From JBAYVY01 sp041674345 (GTDB lineage Bacteria; Planctomycetota; Phycisphaerae; Phycisphaerales; Zrk34), in the NCBI GenBank assembly GCA_041674345.1, contig JBAYVY010000058.1, positions 1-13,212 of the forward strand: a DNA stretch of 13,212 nt, given 5' to 3'. This document shows positions 1 through 6,515 of the stretch, in pieces (within the stretch, counting starts at the first letter, position 1; each line of letters opens with the position of its first letter). Both the position numbers and the translations under genes were made by a program. Below the pieces are notes generated by a model. It worked only from the letters and a program-made list of their open reading frames with translations, was not told the origin of the DNA and did not search any database.

Positions 1-90
1 CGATTCGCCCTCGACCCACACGGATTCGGCGCGGGCGATGCAGGCCAGACACATCAGCAACAGGAACGATAGTGACAGGCGGGACTTCAT
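1..90 (-). CDS. Secreted protein, N-terminal fragment (partial at window edge)
   Basis: On the minus strand an ATG at 90 opens a frame that runs off the window edge after 30 codons. It begins MKSRLSLSFLLLMCLACIAR and continues AESVWVEGES. This is a textbook Sec signal peptide: positive n-region, leucine-rich core, and a probable cut after the Ala of ARA near residue 21. A GAGGG ribosome-binding site lies about 8 bases upstream of the ATG. The mature start, ESVWVEGE, resembles the beginning of some planctomycete secreted carbohydrate-related proteins; that is recollection, not proof. The gene is divergent from uxaC, so a role in uronate-containing polysaccharide use is conceivable. The real product cannot be named from 30 residues. 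Confidence 0.6.
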   Translation of the reverse strand, partial: MKSRLSLSFLLLMCLACIARAESVWVEGES

Positions 91-187
91 GATGTTGCCC
101 TCGTGAATTGAAGTTGCCTCTTATGATACTGCGGCACGGGTCCGAACGCCAGTGGGGATCGGGAGAATTCGCGGGAGGGGCGACGGA

Positions 188-207
188 AACGGCGTGGAGA
201 CACCGTT
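188..207. promoter_or_regulatory. Candidate operator dyad in the divergent spacer
   Basis: The half-sites AACGGCGT (188-195) and ACACCGTT (200-207) are inverted repeats matching at 7 of 8 positions, separated by 4 bases. The dyad lies between the divergent secreted-protein gene and uxaC. That size and symmetry fit a dimeric repressor of the LacI or GntR type, which commonly control uronate genes, but no regulator is encoded in the window. A chance hairpin is equally possible. Confidence 0.25.
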
Positions 208-312
208 GATCCGACAGATGTGCGCCAGTGCGATGCACACGCTGAAACTGGCATGAATCGGCGATGCGATTATCATGGACGATTCGCACCCACCTGCTGA
301 AGGCGAACCACC

Positions 313-1713
313 ATGAGTTTCATCACCGATGATTTTCTGTTGACCAGCAAGACCGCTCGCAAGCTGTATGACGAACACGCGGCGGATCAGCCGATTTACG
401 ATTACCACTGCCATCTGCCGCCGAGGGATTTGGCGAACAACCGGCGGTTCGGCAACCTGTTCGAGTTGTGGCTGGAGGGCGATCATTACAAGTGGCGGGC
501 GATGCGCGCCGCGGGGGTGGCCGAGCGCTACTGCACCGGCGACGCCGAGCCGTTTGAGAAGTTCATGGCGTGGGCGAAAACCGTGCCGCTGACGCTGCGC
601 AATCCGCTCCACCACTGGACCCACCTGGAACTCAAACGCTACTTCGGCATCGACACGATACTGAACGAAGACACCGCGCAGGAAATCTGGGACGAAGCCA
701 ACCGGCGGATCGCGGAGATGGATTGCAAGACGATATTGAAAAAGTTCAGGGTGGCGTTGATCGGCACGACCGACGACCCGGCGGACTCGCTGGAACATCA
801 CGCGAAACTCAATGCCGATTCGCCCTACGCCAACACGGTGATTTACCCGGCGTTTCGACCGGATAACTGTCACAAATTGGCGGATGTCAAAGCGTTCAAC
901 GGGTATGTGGACCGCGTGAGCAAAGCCGCCGGCGTGAAGTGCGATGATCTGGCGGGGTTCATGGCGGCGTTGAAACAGCGGCATGATTTCTTTCACGACA
1001 TGGGTTCGCGGTTGAGCGATCACGGGCTGACCCATCTGCCTAACGTCACCTGTACGGATGAACAGGCCGCGACGATTTTCACCAAGGCGCGCGGCGGGCA
1101 ACCCCTGACGCAAGCCGAGCAGGATCGGTTCACCGTTTACATGATGCTCTACTTCGGGCAACTCGATGCTTCACGGGGGTGGGTCAAGCAACTGCACCTG
1201 GGCCCGATGCGCAACAACAACGGTTGGGCGCTCAAAAACCTCGGCCCGGACACCGGCTTCGATTCCATCGGCGATTACCCGCAGGGCGAAGGGTTGTCCC
1301 GCTACCTCGGCACGCTGGCCGATCGGGAACAACTGCCCAGGACCGTGATTTACAACATCAACCCGCGGGACAATTACCTGTTCGCCACGATGGCGGGCAA
1401 CTTTCCGGGCATGCAGTACGGGTCGGGCTGGTGGTTCTGCGATCAACTGGAAGGCATGACCCGGCAACTGAACGCGCTGAGCAACCTGGGTTTGCTGAGC
1501 AAGTTCGTGGGCATGTTGACCGATTCACGGTCGTTTTTGAGTTACCCGCGACACGAGTATTTCAGGCGGCTGCTGTGCGAATTGATCGGGCGCGATGTCG
1601 AGGCCGGGCTGCTGCCGCGCGATATGAAGTTGCTGGGTACGATGGTGGAAAACATCTGCTTCCACAACGCGAAGCATTACTTCGGCATGGCGCTGAAGGG
1701 GAAATTCGCATAG
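313..1713 (+). CDS. uxaC: Uronate isomerase (glucuronate isomerase)
   Basis: The enzyme interconverts D-glucuronate and D-fructuronate, and D-galacturonate and D-tagaturonate, the first cytoplasmic step of hexuronate catabolism. The 466-residue protein matches the family length (E. coli about 470). Recognisable family blocks appear in order: the metal-site motif DYHCHLPP (residues 30-37), LWLEGDHYKWRAMR, NPLHHWTHLELKRYFGI, LIGTTDDPADSLEHH, LHLGPMRNNN, LGPDTGFDSIGD, NPRDNYLFATM, GSGWWF, and FVGMLTDSRSFLSYPRHEYF near the C-terminus. The ATG at 313 has GAAGG at 299-303, 9 bases upstream, and places the first conserved residues where expected. The gene stands alone: a divergent secreted-protein gene lies upstream and a convergent membrane-protein gene downstream. 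No other uronate-pathway gene is present. Identification is secure; regulation is unknown apart from a possible dyad at 188-207. Confidence 0.96.
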   Translation: MSFITDDFLLTSKTARKLYDEHAADQPIYDYHCHLPPRDLANNRRFGNLFELWLEGDHYKWRAMRAAGVAERYCTGDAEPFEKFMAWAKTVPLTLRNPLHHWTHLELKRYFGIDTILNEDTAQEIWDEANRRIAEMDCKTILKKFRVALIGTTDDPADSLEHHAKLNADSPYANTVIYPAFRPDNCHKLADVKAFNGYVDRVSKAAGVKCDDLAGFMAALKQRHDFFHDMGSRLSDHGLTHLPNVTCTDEQAATIFTKARGGQPLTQAEQDRFTVYMMLYFGQLDASRGWVKQLHLGPMRNNNGWALKNLGPDTGFDSIGDYPQGEGLSRYLGTLADREQLPRTVIYNINPRDNYLFATMAGNFPGMQYGSGWWFCDQLEGMTRQLNALSNLGLLSKFVGMLTDSRSFLSYPRHEYFRRLLCELIGRDVEAGLLPRDMKLLGTMVENICFHNAKHYFGMALKGKFA

Positions 1714-1858
1714 TGGAGGACGCGGCACCTTTTCCAAACACCGAGGTACGAAGCGGAACCGACGTTCACGGATTTGGCTCTGGTCGATTGGGGCGGGCCG
1801 AAGGACCGCCGGCATCGGATGAGGCCGGTCGGCGCGAGGTTGAAGGGGGATTGGGCGA

Positions 1859-2275
1859 TCAGAGGTTGTGGGGATTGTCGAACAGGAGTTGGAGCATGGC
1901 GAGGAGGACGGGGATCCATGTGATTCCGACGGCCCATTCGCCGAGGTTTTTGCCGAGGGTGTAATTGCGTCGCCCGACATATTCGCAGACGCAGATGACG
2001 AAGGAGACCAGGGAGAACTTGAAGATGACCAGGCCGACCAAGTCCCATTGGCCCAGGACGTGATTGGCGATGGCGTTGACTTCGACGCCGCCGAAGTGGA
2101 GGAGAACCCAGGTGAACATGACGTCGAGTGAGCTGACGAAGATGTACCAGACGTAGTGGTGTGGGAACAGGACGCCTGAGGGCATGAGTCCGCCGAAGGT
2201 GCGGAGGTGTATCATGGGCCGGTCGCGTGATTGTGCGACGGCGGCGAGGTCAAGGGAGGCATATGTCCGCGTCAT
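1859..2275 (-). CDS. DUF5658-like small membrane protein
   Basis: This is a 138-residue integral membrane protein of unknown function. It has three hydrophobic segments at about residues 41-60 (YVWYIFVSSLDVMFTWVLLH), 80-99 and 115-132. The motif around FGGVEVNAIA follows the first helix, and CEYVGRR follows the second. This pattern (aromatic SLD in TM1, a GG.EVN loop, FK in TM2, CE.VGRR after it) resembles the DUF5658 family as I remember it. The ATG at 2275 is preferred over the in-frame GTG at 2290 because GGAG lies 9 bases upstream of it. It is on the same strand as the M42 peptidase, which ends about 270 bases upstream, and converges on uxaC. A copy of the RCCCCCGGAAGT repeat lies in its leader. 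Confidence 0.72.
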   Translation of the reverse strand: MTRTYASLDLAAVAQSRDRPMIHLRTFGGLMPSGVLFPHHYVWYIFVSSLDVMFTWVLLHFGGVEVNAIANHVLGQWDLVGLVIFKFSLVSFVICVCEYVGRRNYTLGKNLGEWAVGITWIPVLLAMLQLLFDNPHNL

Positions 2276-2301
2276 GGTTCTCGACTCCACCCCCGCTCCC
2301 G

Positions 2302-2313
2302 GCCCCCGGAAGT
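2302..2313 (+). repeat. RCCCCCGGAAGT interspersed motif, copy 1
   Basis: GCCCCCGGAAGT occurs here in the non-coding leader of the DUF5658-like gene, with additional C-runs (CCCCCGCTCCC) just before it. It is the only one of the six copies in the window that lies outside a reading frame. Confidence 0.8.
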
Positions 2314-2512
2314 TTAGAAACCGGGCACGGGGTCATTGCATCCGTTTGGCCGGTGTGGGGAGGGCCGGGCGTCAAACGGCGGGTAGTACCTTATTATGAC
2401 GCATGGGGAGGGAAAAAGCTGCAAAAAAATGGAGAGTTTTTTGCGAGGTGCGGCGTTCATTTGTGGCGGTTTTGAATTCGGACCTCGCAAATGTGGCAGC
2501 GAATAGAGCAAC

Positions 2513-2541
2513 CGGCTTAGGATTGCTAAGCCGCGAGCGGC
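2513..2541. repeat. Hairpin plus AAGCCGCGAGCGGC repeat, copy 1
   Basis: CGGCTTAG (2513-2520) and CTAAGCCG (2526-2533) form a perfect 8-bp stem with a 5-base loop. The second arm runs into AAGCCGCGAGCGGC (2528-2541), which recurs at 3619-3632 on the other side of the M42 gene. The hairpin sits just past the M42 stop codon and could act as a transcription stop or mRNA 3' stabiliser, although no T-run follows on the minus strand. Confidence 0.55.
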
Positions 2542-2548
2542 ATTCGCG

Positions 2549-3592
2549 CTACAGCGTTTGCAACCAGGCGGCGAGCAGTTGGTGGTAGCTCTGGAGGTCG
2601 GTGGTGTGGGCCATTTCGGTGACGGTGTGGATGTTGCGGACGGGGCAGGCGAACACGGCGGTGCGGGTGCCCGAACGTGTGCGCTGGAGCATGGCGCCGT
2701 CTTGTCCGCCGCGTGGAAGGACACCGCGCTGGCAGGGGATTTTTTTACCGGCGGCGACCTTTTCAATGGCTTCGACCAATTTGATATCGGCGATGGTGGA
2801 GCCGTCCATGATTTTGATGCAGACGCCCTTGCCGAACTCGGTGACGCGCTGGTCATCGGGTACGCCGGGCGTGTCGCAGCAAAGGGTGGTGTCGCAGGAG
2901 ACGCCGATGTCGGGATCGACGCCGAACGCCGCCGGACCGGCTCCGCGCAGGCCGACTTCTTCCTGCACGGTCCACACGGCATGAATCTCGCAATCGTGCT
3001 GCTTGAGTTGTTCCAGCGTTTTCAGCACGGCCCAGCAACCGACGCGGTTGTCCAGACATTGCGAAGCGACGGCGTAACCCATTTCAACGAACGGCGCGGT
3101 GAGCGTCACCATGTCGCCGATTTTGACCTTGGCCTTGGCCTGCTCGGCGGTGAGGCCCATGTCGATGATGAAGTCGCCGACTTCGGGGATTTTCTTTTTT
3201 TCCTCTTCGGTGGCGATGTGAATGGGCCGGCCCGCGGGATTCATCACCCCCGGCAGATCGCCCCCACCCCCGGAAGTCGCCACCAAAACATGTTTGGCGA
3301 AAAGATTGCGTGTATCGAAACCGCCGGCGGCATTGACGCGGACGTAACCCTTGTCGTCGATGTGTTTGACGATGAAGCCGATCTGGTCCATATGAGCGGC
3401 GAGCATGACCTTGACGCCCCCGGAAGTTTTTTTGCCGCCTTTTCGCGGTTTGCGCACCGCGATGAGATTGCCCATCGCATCGACGCGCATTTCATCGACC
3501 AGCGGCTTGGCGTGTTTGGCGATCAGTTCACGGACGCGGTCTTCCCGGCCGGGCACGCCGGCGGTCAGCACCAGTTTCTTCAATAGTTCCAT
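2549..3592 (-). CDS. M42 family metallopeptidase (glutamyl/deblocking aminopeptidase type)
   Basis: This is a 347-residue dinuclear zinc/cobalt aminopeptidase of the M42 (FrvX/YsdC/TET) family. These are cytoplasmic, usually dodecameric enzymes that trim peptides. All expected ligands and catalytic residues are visible: His67 and Asp69 in AAHMDQIGF, Asp181 in CLDNR, the Glu211-Glu212 pair in VQEEVGLRG, Asp234 in SCDTT, and His322 in NIHT. The ATG at 3592 is chosen over the upstream start at 3655 because AAAGG lies 6 bases before it and the protein then begins MELLKKLVLTAGVPG, the normal family N-terminus. Two loops, KKTSGGVK (residues 54-61) and ATSGGGGDL (105-113), are encoded by copies of the RCCCCCGGAAGT motif and look slightly longer than usual. 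The gene is flanked by AAGCCGCGAGCGGC repeats and is divergent from the ClC gene. Confidence 0.94.
   Translation of the reverse strand: MELLKKLVLTAGVPGREDRVRELIAKHAKPLVDEMRVDAMGNLIAVRKPRKGGKKTSGGVKVMLAAHMDQIGFIVKHIDDKGYVRVNAAGGFDTRNLFAKHVLVATSGGGGDLPGVMNPAGRPIHIATEEEKKKIPEVGDFIIDMGLTAEQAKAKVKIGDMVTLTAPFVEMGYAVASQCLDNRVGCWAVLKTLEQLKQHDCEIHAVWTVQEEVGLRGAGPAAFGVDPDIGVSCDTTLCCDTPGVPDDQRVTEFGKGVCIKIMDGSTIADIKLVEAIEKVAAGKKIPCQRGVLPRGGQDGAMLQRTRSGTRTAVFACPVRNIHTVTEMAHTTDLQSYHQLLAAWLQTL
3260..3277 (+). repeat. RCCCCCGGAAGT motif, copy 2 (18-bp extended form)
   Basis: GCCCCCACCCCCGGAAGT lies within the M42 gene, where the complementary strand encodes TSGGGG. The same 18 bases recur exactly, in opposite orientation, at 11084-11101 in recG, in the same codon phase. 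Confidence 0.88.
3416..3427 (+). repeat. RCCCCCGGAAGT motif, copy 3
   Basis: GCCCCCGGAAGT lies in the M42 gene 140 bases from copy 2 and in the same orientation. The coding strand reads it as TSGG in a Gly/Lys-rich loop before the first metal-binding histidine. Confidence 0.8.
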
Positions 3593-3618
3593 GTTCAACC
3601 TTTCAAAAGCATTTTGCC

Positions 3619-3632
3619 AAGCCGCGAGCGGC
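3619..3632. repeat. AAGCCGCGAGCGGC repeat, copy 2
   Basis: This is an exact 14-base match to 2528-2541, in the same orientation. It contains the small palindrome GCCGC-GA-GCGGC. It lies in the spacer upstream of the M42 start codon, so the two copies bracket that gene. Confidence 0.6.
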
Positions 3633-3691
3633 TGTGTGGCGGGGTCGCATAGCATATCGCAAACTTTCGCGGGCTTCGAGGCGCGGGCTTG

Positions 3692-3719
3692 TTGCGGGTT
3701 GGGCGGATGGCCTTACACT
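3692..3719 (+). promoter_or_regulatory. Possible sigma70-type promoter for the ClC gene
   Basis: TTGCGG (3692-3697), a 16-base spacer and TACACT (3714-3719) form a weak -35/-10 pair, placing a transcript start about 25 bases before the ATG at 3751. Only the TTG and 4 of 6 of the -10 bases match consensus, so this is a candidate only. Confidence 0.25.
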
Positions 3720-3750
3720 GCTGACTGATTTCGCGTTGACAAGGATCGAG

Positions 3751-5574
3751 ATGTCCGCCAAGAAGAACATGTTGATTAAGTTGGGCCGGCTTCTCAGCGG
3801 CATCGGCTTTCGGCCGGACTGGTATCTGATCCCGCTGGCCGCGGTGGTCGGCGCGCTGACGGGTTTGGTCGCGCTGGGCTTCGGTCGCCTGGTCGAGTTC
3901 AGCGAGCGCATGTTCCAAACCGAACTGGGCGAACAAACGCTCGGTCGATATGGGTGGGCGATCTTTCTCCTGCCGGCGATCGGCGGGCTGCTCGTGGGCC
4001 TGATTAAAAAACTGTTCCGTCTCCAACTGGTCAGTCACAGCGTGCCGGACGTGATCGAATCCCTCGCCCGCCGCAAGGGACTGCTTCACATCAAGAGCGG
4101 CATCTTCGCCGCGATCAACCCCGCCATCACCATCGGCTCGGGCGGATCGGCAGGACAGGAAGGCCCGATCATCCACATCGGCTCGGTCATCGGTTCGGTC
4201 GTCGGCCGCGCCCTGCACGTCAATCCGCAACATATGGGCACGCTCGTCGGTTGCGGCGCGGCGGCGGGTCTGGCGGCGATCTTCAACGCCCCCATCGCCG
4301 GCGTGTTGCTCGTCCTCGAAGTCATGCTCCGCGATTTCTCCCTCAAAACCTTCATGCCCGTCGTCATCGCTTCCGTGTTCGGCACACTGGTCCTCCAGGC
4401 CGCGTCCGGCCACAATGAAGCGCTGTTCGCCATGCCCGCCACGCTGCTCCAGTATCATTTTCGACTGCCCGAAATCGGCCTGTTCCTCCTGCTGGGCATC
4501 GGTTGCGGCTTCGCCGGCTGGGGTTTCGCCAAAGCCATGCAGTTCAGCGAACACGCCTGGACGAAGGTGAAACTACCCTCGTTCATCAAACCCATGATCG
4601 GCGGGTTGATCCTCGGCGGGTCGGGCCTGCTGTTCGTCATGCTGTTCCGCAAGCAACTCACCGGCGACATGCCCCCGTTCTTCGGCAACGGCTATCCGTT
4701 CATCACCTCGCTGATGACCCCCGAAACCTACCGCCATCTCACCCCCGGCAACGCCCTGCTTCTGTTGTTCGCGCTGGCCGCCGGGGCCTGTGTGCTGAAA
4801 ATCATCGGCACGTCCCTCACCCTCGGCTCCGGCGGCTCAGGCGGCGTGTTCGCGCCCTCCCTGTTCATCGGCGCCACCCTCGGCGCGGCGTTCGGCATGG
4901 CCGCCAACATCCTCAACCCCGCGCACACCGTCAGCCCCGCCGCCTACGCCCTGGCCGGGATGGCCGGTGTTCTCGCGGGCAGCGTCCATTGCCCCCTCAC
5001 CGCCTTCATCCTCGTCTTTGAACTCACCCGCGATTACCAGGTCATTCTCCCCGTCATGCTCGTCTCCATCATCGCCACGATCATCTCCCAGGTGCTCATG
5101 CGCGACAGCATCTACACCCTGCCGCTGCGCGAAATGGGCCTGCGTATCGGCACCATGAGCGACCTGACCGTCCTCCGCCGGCTGAACGTCGAACACGTCC
5201 GGCTCACCGAGGCCGTCACACTCTTTCCCGGCGATCCGGTCCAGCGCGTCATCGACCTGTCCGAACACTCCGGCGTGCAGGACTTCGTCGTCATCAACGT
5301 TTCCGGCCAGTACGTCGGCATGGTCAACGGCGATGACATTCGCACCACCCTCTTTGAACGCGAAGCCGTGCCTCTGCTGGTCGTCGCGGAAATCATGCAC
5401 GCCGAACTGCCCACCGTGCAGCCCGATGAAACCCTCGACATGGTGATGGACAAGTTCAGCGTCCTGGACGTCGCCTCGCTGGCGGTGGTCGATCCCGGCG
5501 AAAAAAAAGTTCGCGGCCTGATTACCCGCGGACGCCTCATGCGATGCTATCGTGAAGCGCTCGATGAATCGTAA
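3751..5574 (+). CDS. ClC-family chloride channel/transporter with two C-terminal CBS domains
   Basis: This is a 607-residue inner-membrane anion transporter. The ClC core spans about residues 25-460 and a CBS pair about 480-605. Signature motifs are the filter loop SHSVPDV (95-101), GSGGSAGQEGP (129-139, with gating Glu137 kept), FNAPIAGVLLVLEV (178-191), GSGGSGGVFAPSLF (359-372), and a tyrosine at 455 in the position of the CLC-ec1 ion-coordinating Tyr. The residue after Glu190, which is the proton glutamate (E203) in CLC-ec1, is Val191, as in vertebrate Cl- channels. The central serine position appears to be His96. CBS domains usually bind adenine nucleotides and regulate gating. The ATG at 3751 is chosen because AAGGA (3741-3745) precedes it; an upstream ATG at 3634 would add unrelated residues. 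rnpA starts 20 bases downstream, so co-transcription is likely. The transported ion and the transport mechanism are not determinable here. Confidence 0.95.
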   Translation: MSAKKNMLIKLGRLLSGIGFRPDWYLIPLAAVVGALTGLVALGFGRLVEFSERMFQTELGEQTLGRYGWAIFLLPAIGGLLVGLIKKLFRLQLVSHSVPDVIESLARRKGLLHIKSGIFAAINPAITIGSGGSAGQEGPIIHIGSVIGSVVGRALHVNPQHMGTLVGCGAAAGLAAIFNAPIAGVLLVLEVMLRDFSLKTFMPVVIASVFGTLVLQAASGHNEALFAMPATLLQYHFRLPEIGLFLLLGIGCGFAGWGFAKAMQFSEHAWTKVKLPSFIKPMIGGLILGGSGLLFVMLFRKQLTGDMPPFFGNGYPFITSLMTPETYRHLTPGNALLLLFALAAGACVLKIIGTSLTLGSGGSGGVFAPSLFIGATLGAAFGMAANILNPAHTVSPAAYALAGMAGVLAGSVHCPLTAFILVFELTRDYQVILPVMLVSIIATIISQVLMRDSIYTLPLREMGLRIGTMSDLTVLRRLNVEHVRLTEAVTLFPGDPVQRVIDLSEHSGVQDFVVINVSGQYVGMVNGDDIRTTLFEREAVPLLVVAEIMHAELPTVQPDETLDMVMDKFSVLDVASLAVVDPGEKKVRGLITRGRLMRCYREALDES

Positions 5575-5594
5575 CGATCTCGGATTGCGGATCA

Positions 5595-5969
5595 ATGGCC
5601 GACCAAGCGTCATTTCGATTTTCACGCGAACAGCGCCTTCGCTCCGCCGCTCAGTTTGAACTGATGCGGCAACGCGGCGCGGTGCGGCACGCCGGCCCGC
5701 TGCGCGTCGCCGCCTTGCCCAATACGCTCGGCTTCAACCGCATGGGCCTGGCCATCAGCAAACGCTGCGGCTCGGCCGTCGAACGCAACCGCGTCAAACG
5801 ACAACTCCGCGACGCGTTCCGCCTCTTGCAGCATGACTTGCCGCGCGGATATGACCTGGTCATCGCCGCCCGCGCCCACGACCCGGTGAAAAACTCGCAA
5901 TATCAACAATGGCTGTCGGATGCGATCCAACGCCTCGATCACCACTGGAAAGAACACGGCCAACCGTGA
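5595..5969 (+). CDS. rnpA: Ribonuclease P protein component
   Basis: This 124-residue basic protein is the protein subunit of RNase P, which binds the catalytic RNA and the 5' leader of pre-tRNAs. It is of normal length. The N-terminal FRFSREQRLRSAAQFELM matches the family start. GLAISKRCGSAVERNRVKRQ (residues 51-70) carries the RNR signature helix, followed by LRDAFR and the typical YDLVIAAR strand (86-93). The ATG at 5595 has no strong Shine-Dalgarno sequence, and the gene sits 20 bases after the ClC stop, so it may be translated from the ClC transcript. The usual upstream partner rpmH is absent, replaced by the ClC gene. yidD follows, preserving half of the classic rpmH-rnpA-yidD-yidC order. 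Confidence 0.95.
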   Translation: MADQASFRFSREQRLRSAAQFELMRQRGAVRHAGPLRVAALPNTLGFNRMGLAISKRCGSAVERNRVKRQLRDAFRLLQHDLPRGYDLVIAARAHDPVKNSQYQQWLSDAIQRLDHHWKEHGQP

Positions 5970-6370
5970 ACCGCGACGTTCCATCCCGCCCCGCGCAGCA
6001 ACATTCAATTCACGGCCCCGAAGGGGTCGCGGGTTGTAGCCACGGGGGCAGCGCGGCGAAACCCGTGGAACATTCGGCGACACGCCCTGCCCCGGCAGGG
6101 GCGGTGGAAAGCCACAGCCCTTCGCTCTGCTCGGACAATCCAACAAACCTGTTCACCCGCGCCATCGGTGGTTTGCTCATCGCCTTGGTCTGGCTTTATC
6201 GCATCACGCTCGGCCCGGTGCTCGGCGGGCATTGCCGCTTTCATCCGACTTGCAGCCAGTACATGATCGACGCGATCCACCAATACGGCCCGGCGCGCGG
6301 CGCCTGGCGCGGCCTCAAACGCATCGCCCGATGCCACCCCTGGTCACAAGGCGGCATCGACGAAGCGTGA
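5966..6370 (+). CDS. yidD: Membrane protein insertion efficiency factor YidD (start uncertain)
   Basis: YidD is a small, membrane-associated protein that assists YidC-dependent insertion of membrane proteins. The diagnostic region occupies the last 75 residues: a hydrophobic stretch GGLLIALVWLYRITLGPVLG, then HCRFHPTCSQYMIDAI, YGPARGAW, and RIARCHPWSQGGID. The family is normally about 70-90 residues. Starting at the GTG at 5966, which overlaps the rnpA stop as GTGA, gives 134 residues. The first 50 or so have no family character and are encoded by a GC-rich repeat-like element (6014-6107). In-frame GTGs at 6065 and 6104 are alternatives; 6104 gives a normal 88-residue protein. I chose 5966 because of the coupled overlap, but the shorter form may be the true product. 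No ATG lies between rnpA and the conserved domain. Confidence 0.85.
   Translation: MNRDVPSRPAQQHSIHGPEGVAGCSHGGSAAKPVEHSATRPAPAGAVESHSPSLCSDNPTNLFTRAIGGLLIALVWLYRITLGPVLGGHCRFHPTCSQYMIDAIHQYGPARGAWRGLKRIARCHPWSQGGIDEA
6014..6107. repeat. GC-rich three-hairpin repeat-like element between rnpA and yidD
   Basis: Three small stems occur in succession: CCCC-GAA-GGGG (6016-6026), CCACGGG with CCCGTGG (6040-6046 and 6062-6068), and CCTGCC with GGCAGG (6086-6091 and 6094-6099). The general look, especially the GGGTTGTAGCCACGGG run, resembles REP-type dispersed elements I associate with planctomycete genomes. There is only one copy in this window, so repetition is inferred, not shown. Confidence 0.5.
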
Positions 6371-6381
6371 GGGGAATTATC

Positions 6382-6460
6382 GATTTCCGATTGCCGATTT
6401 TCGATTTAAGACACCCACGCCGATCCGCCTCCGCAAATCGGAAATCGGAAATCGACAATC
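6382..6460. repeat. CGATTTCC-type imperfect inverted repeat
   Basis: Arms 6382-6407 and 6435-6460 (26 bases each) match at 22 positions when one is reversed, with a 27-base loop. Each arm is built of short CGATTT or ATCGGAA units. It fills most of the 145-base yidD-yihY spacer. It may be a dispersed spacer element or an mRNA hairpin; there is no T-run typical of a terminator. Confidence 0.6.
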
Positions 6461-6515
6461 AGGCATACCTTTCACTTCTCTTTACGGTTAACCTATTGTC
6501 ATCGGGAGACCCTTC

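Noticed and set aside
121..1161. Long minus-strand open frame opposite uxaC
   Set aside because: Its sequence is low-complexity Arg/Val/Gly-rich, a mirror of GC-rich codons in uxaC. uxaC itself has clear family motifs throughout.
1714..1858. Intrinsic terminator between the convergent uxaC and DUF5658-like genes
   Set aside because: Only a short CCGGC/GCCGG stem without a T-run is visible. This spacer shows nothing I can support.
2403..2588. Plus-strand frame of 61 codons in the spacer before the M42 gene
   Set aside because: No ribosome-binding site, no domain or signal features, and it crosses the hairpin and AAGCCGCGAGCGGC repeat into the M42 gene.
3245..3255. CACCCCCGGCA near copy 2, resembling the RCCCCCGGAAGT motif
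   Set aside because: It lacks the GGAAGT end and encodes the conserved DLPGVM stretch of M42 proteins, so codon use explains it.
2558..3586. Long plus-strand open frame opposite the M42 peptidase gene
   Set aside because: Asp/Gly/Val/His-rich composition with no recognisable domain. The minus strand carries all M42 metal ligands.
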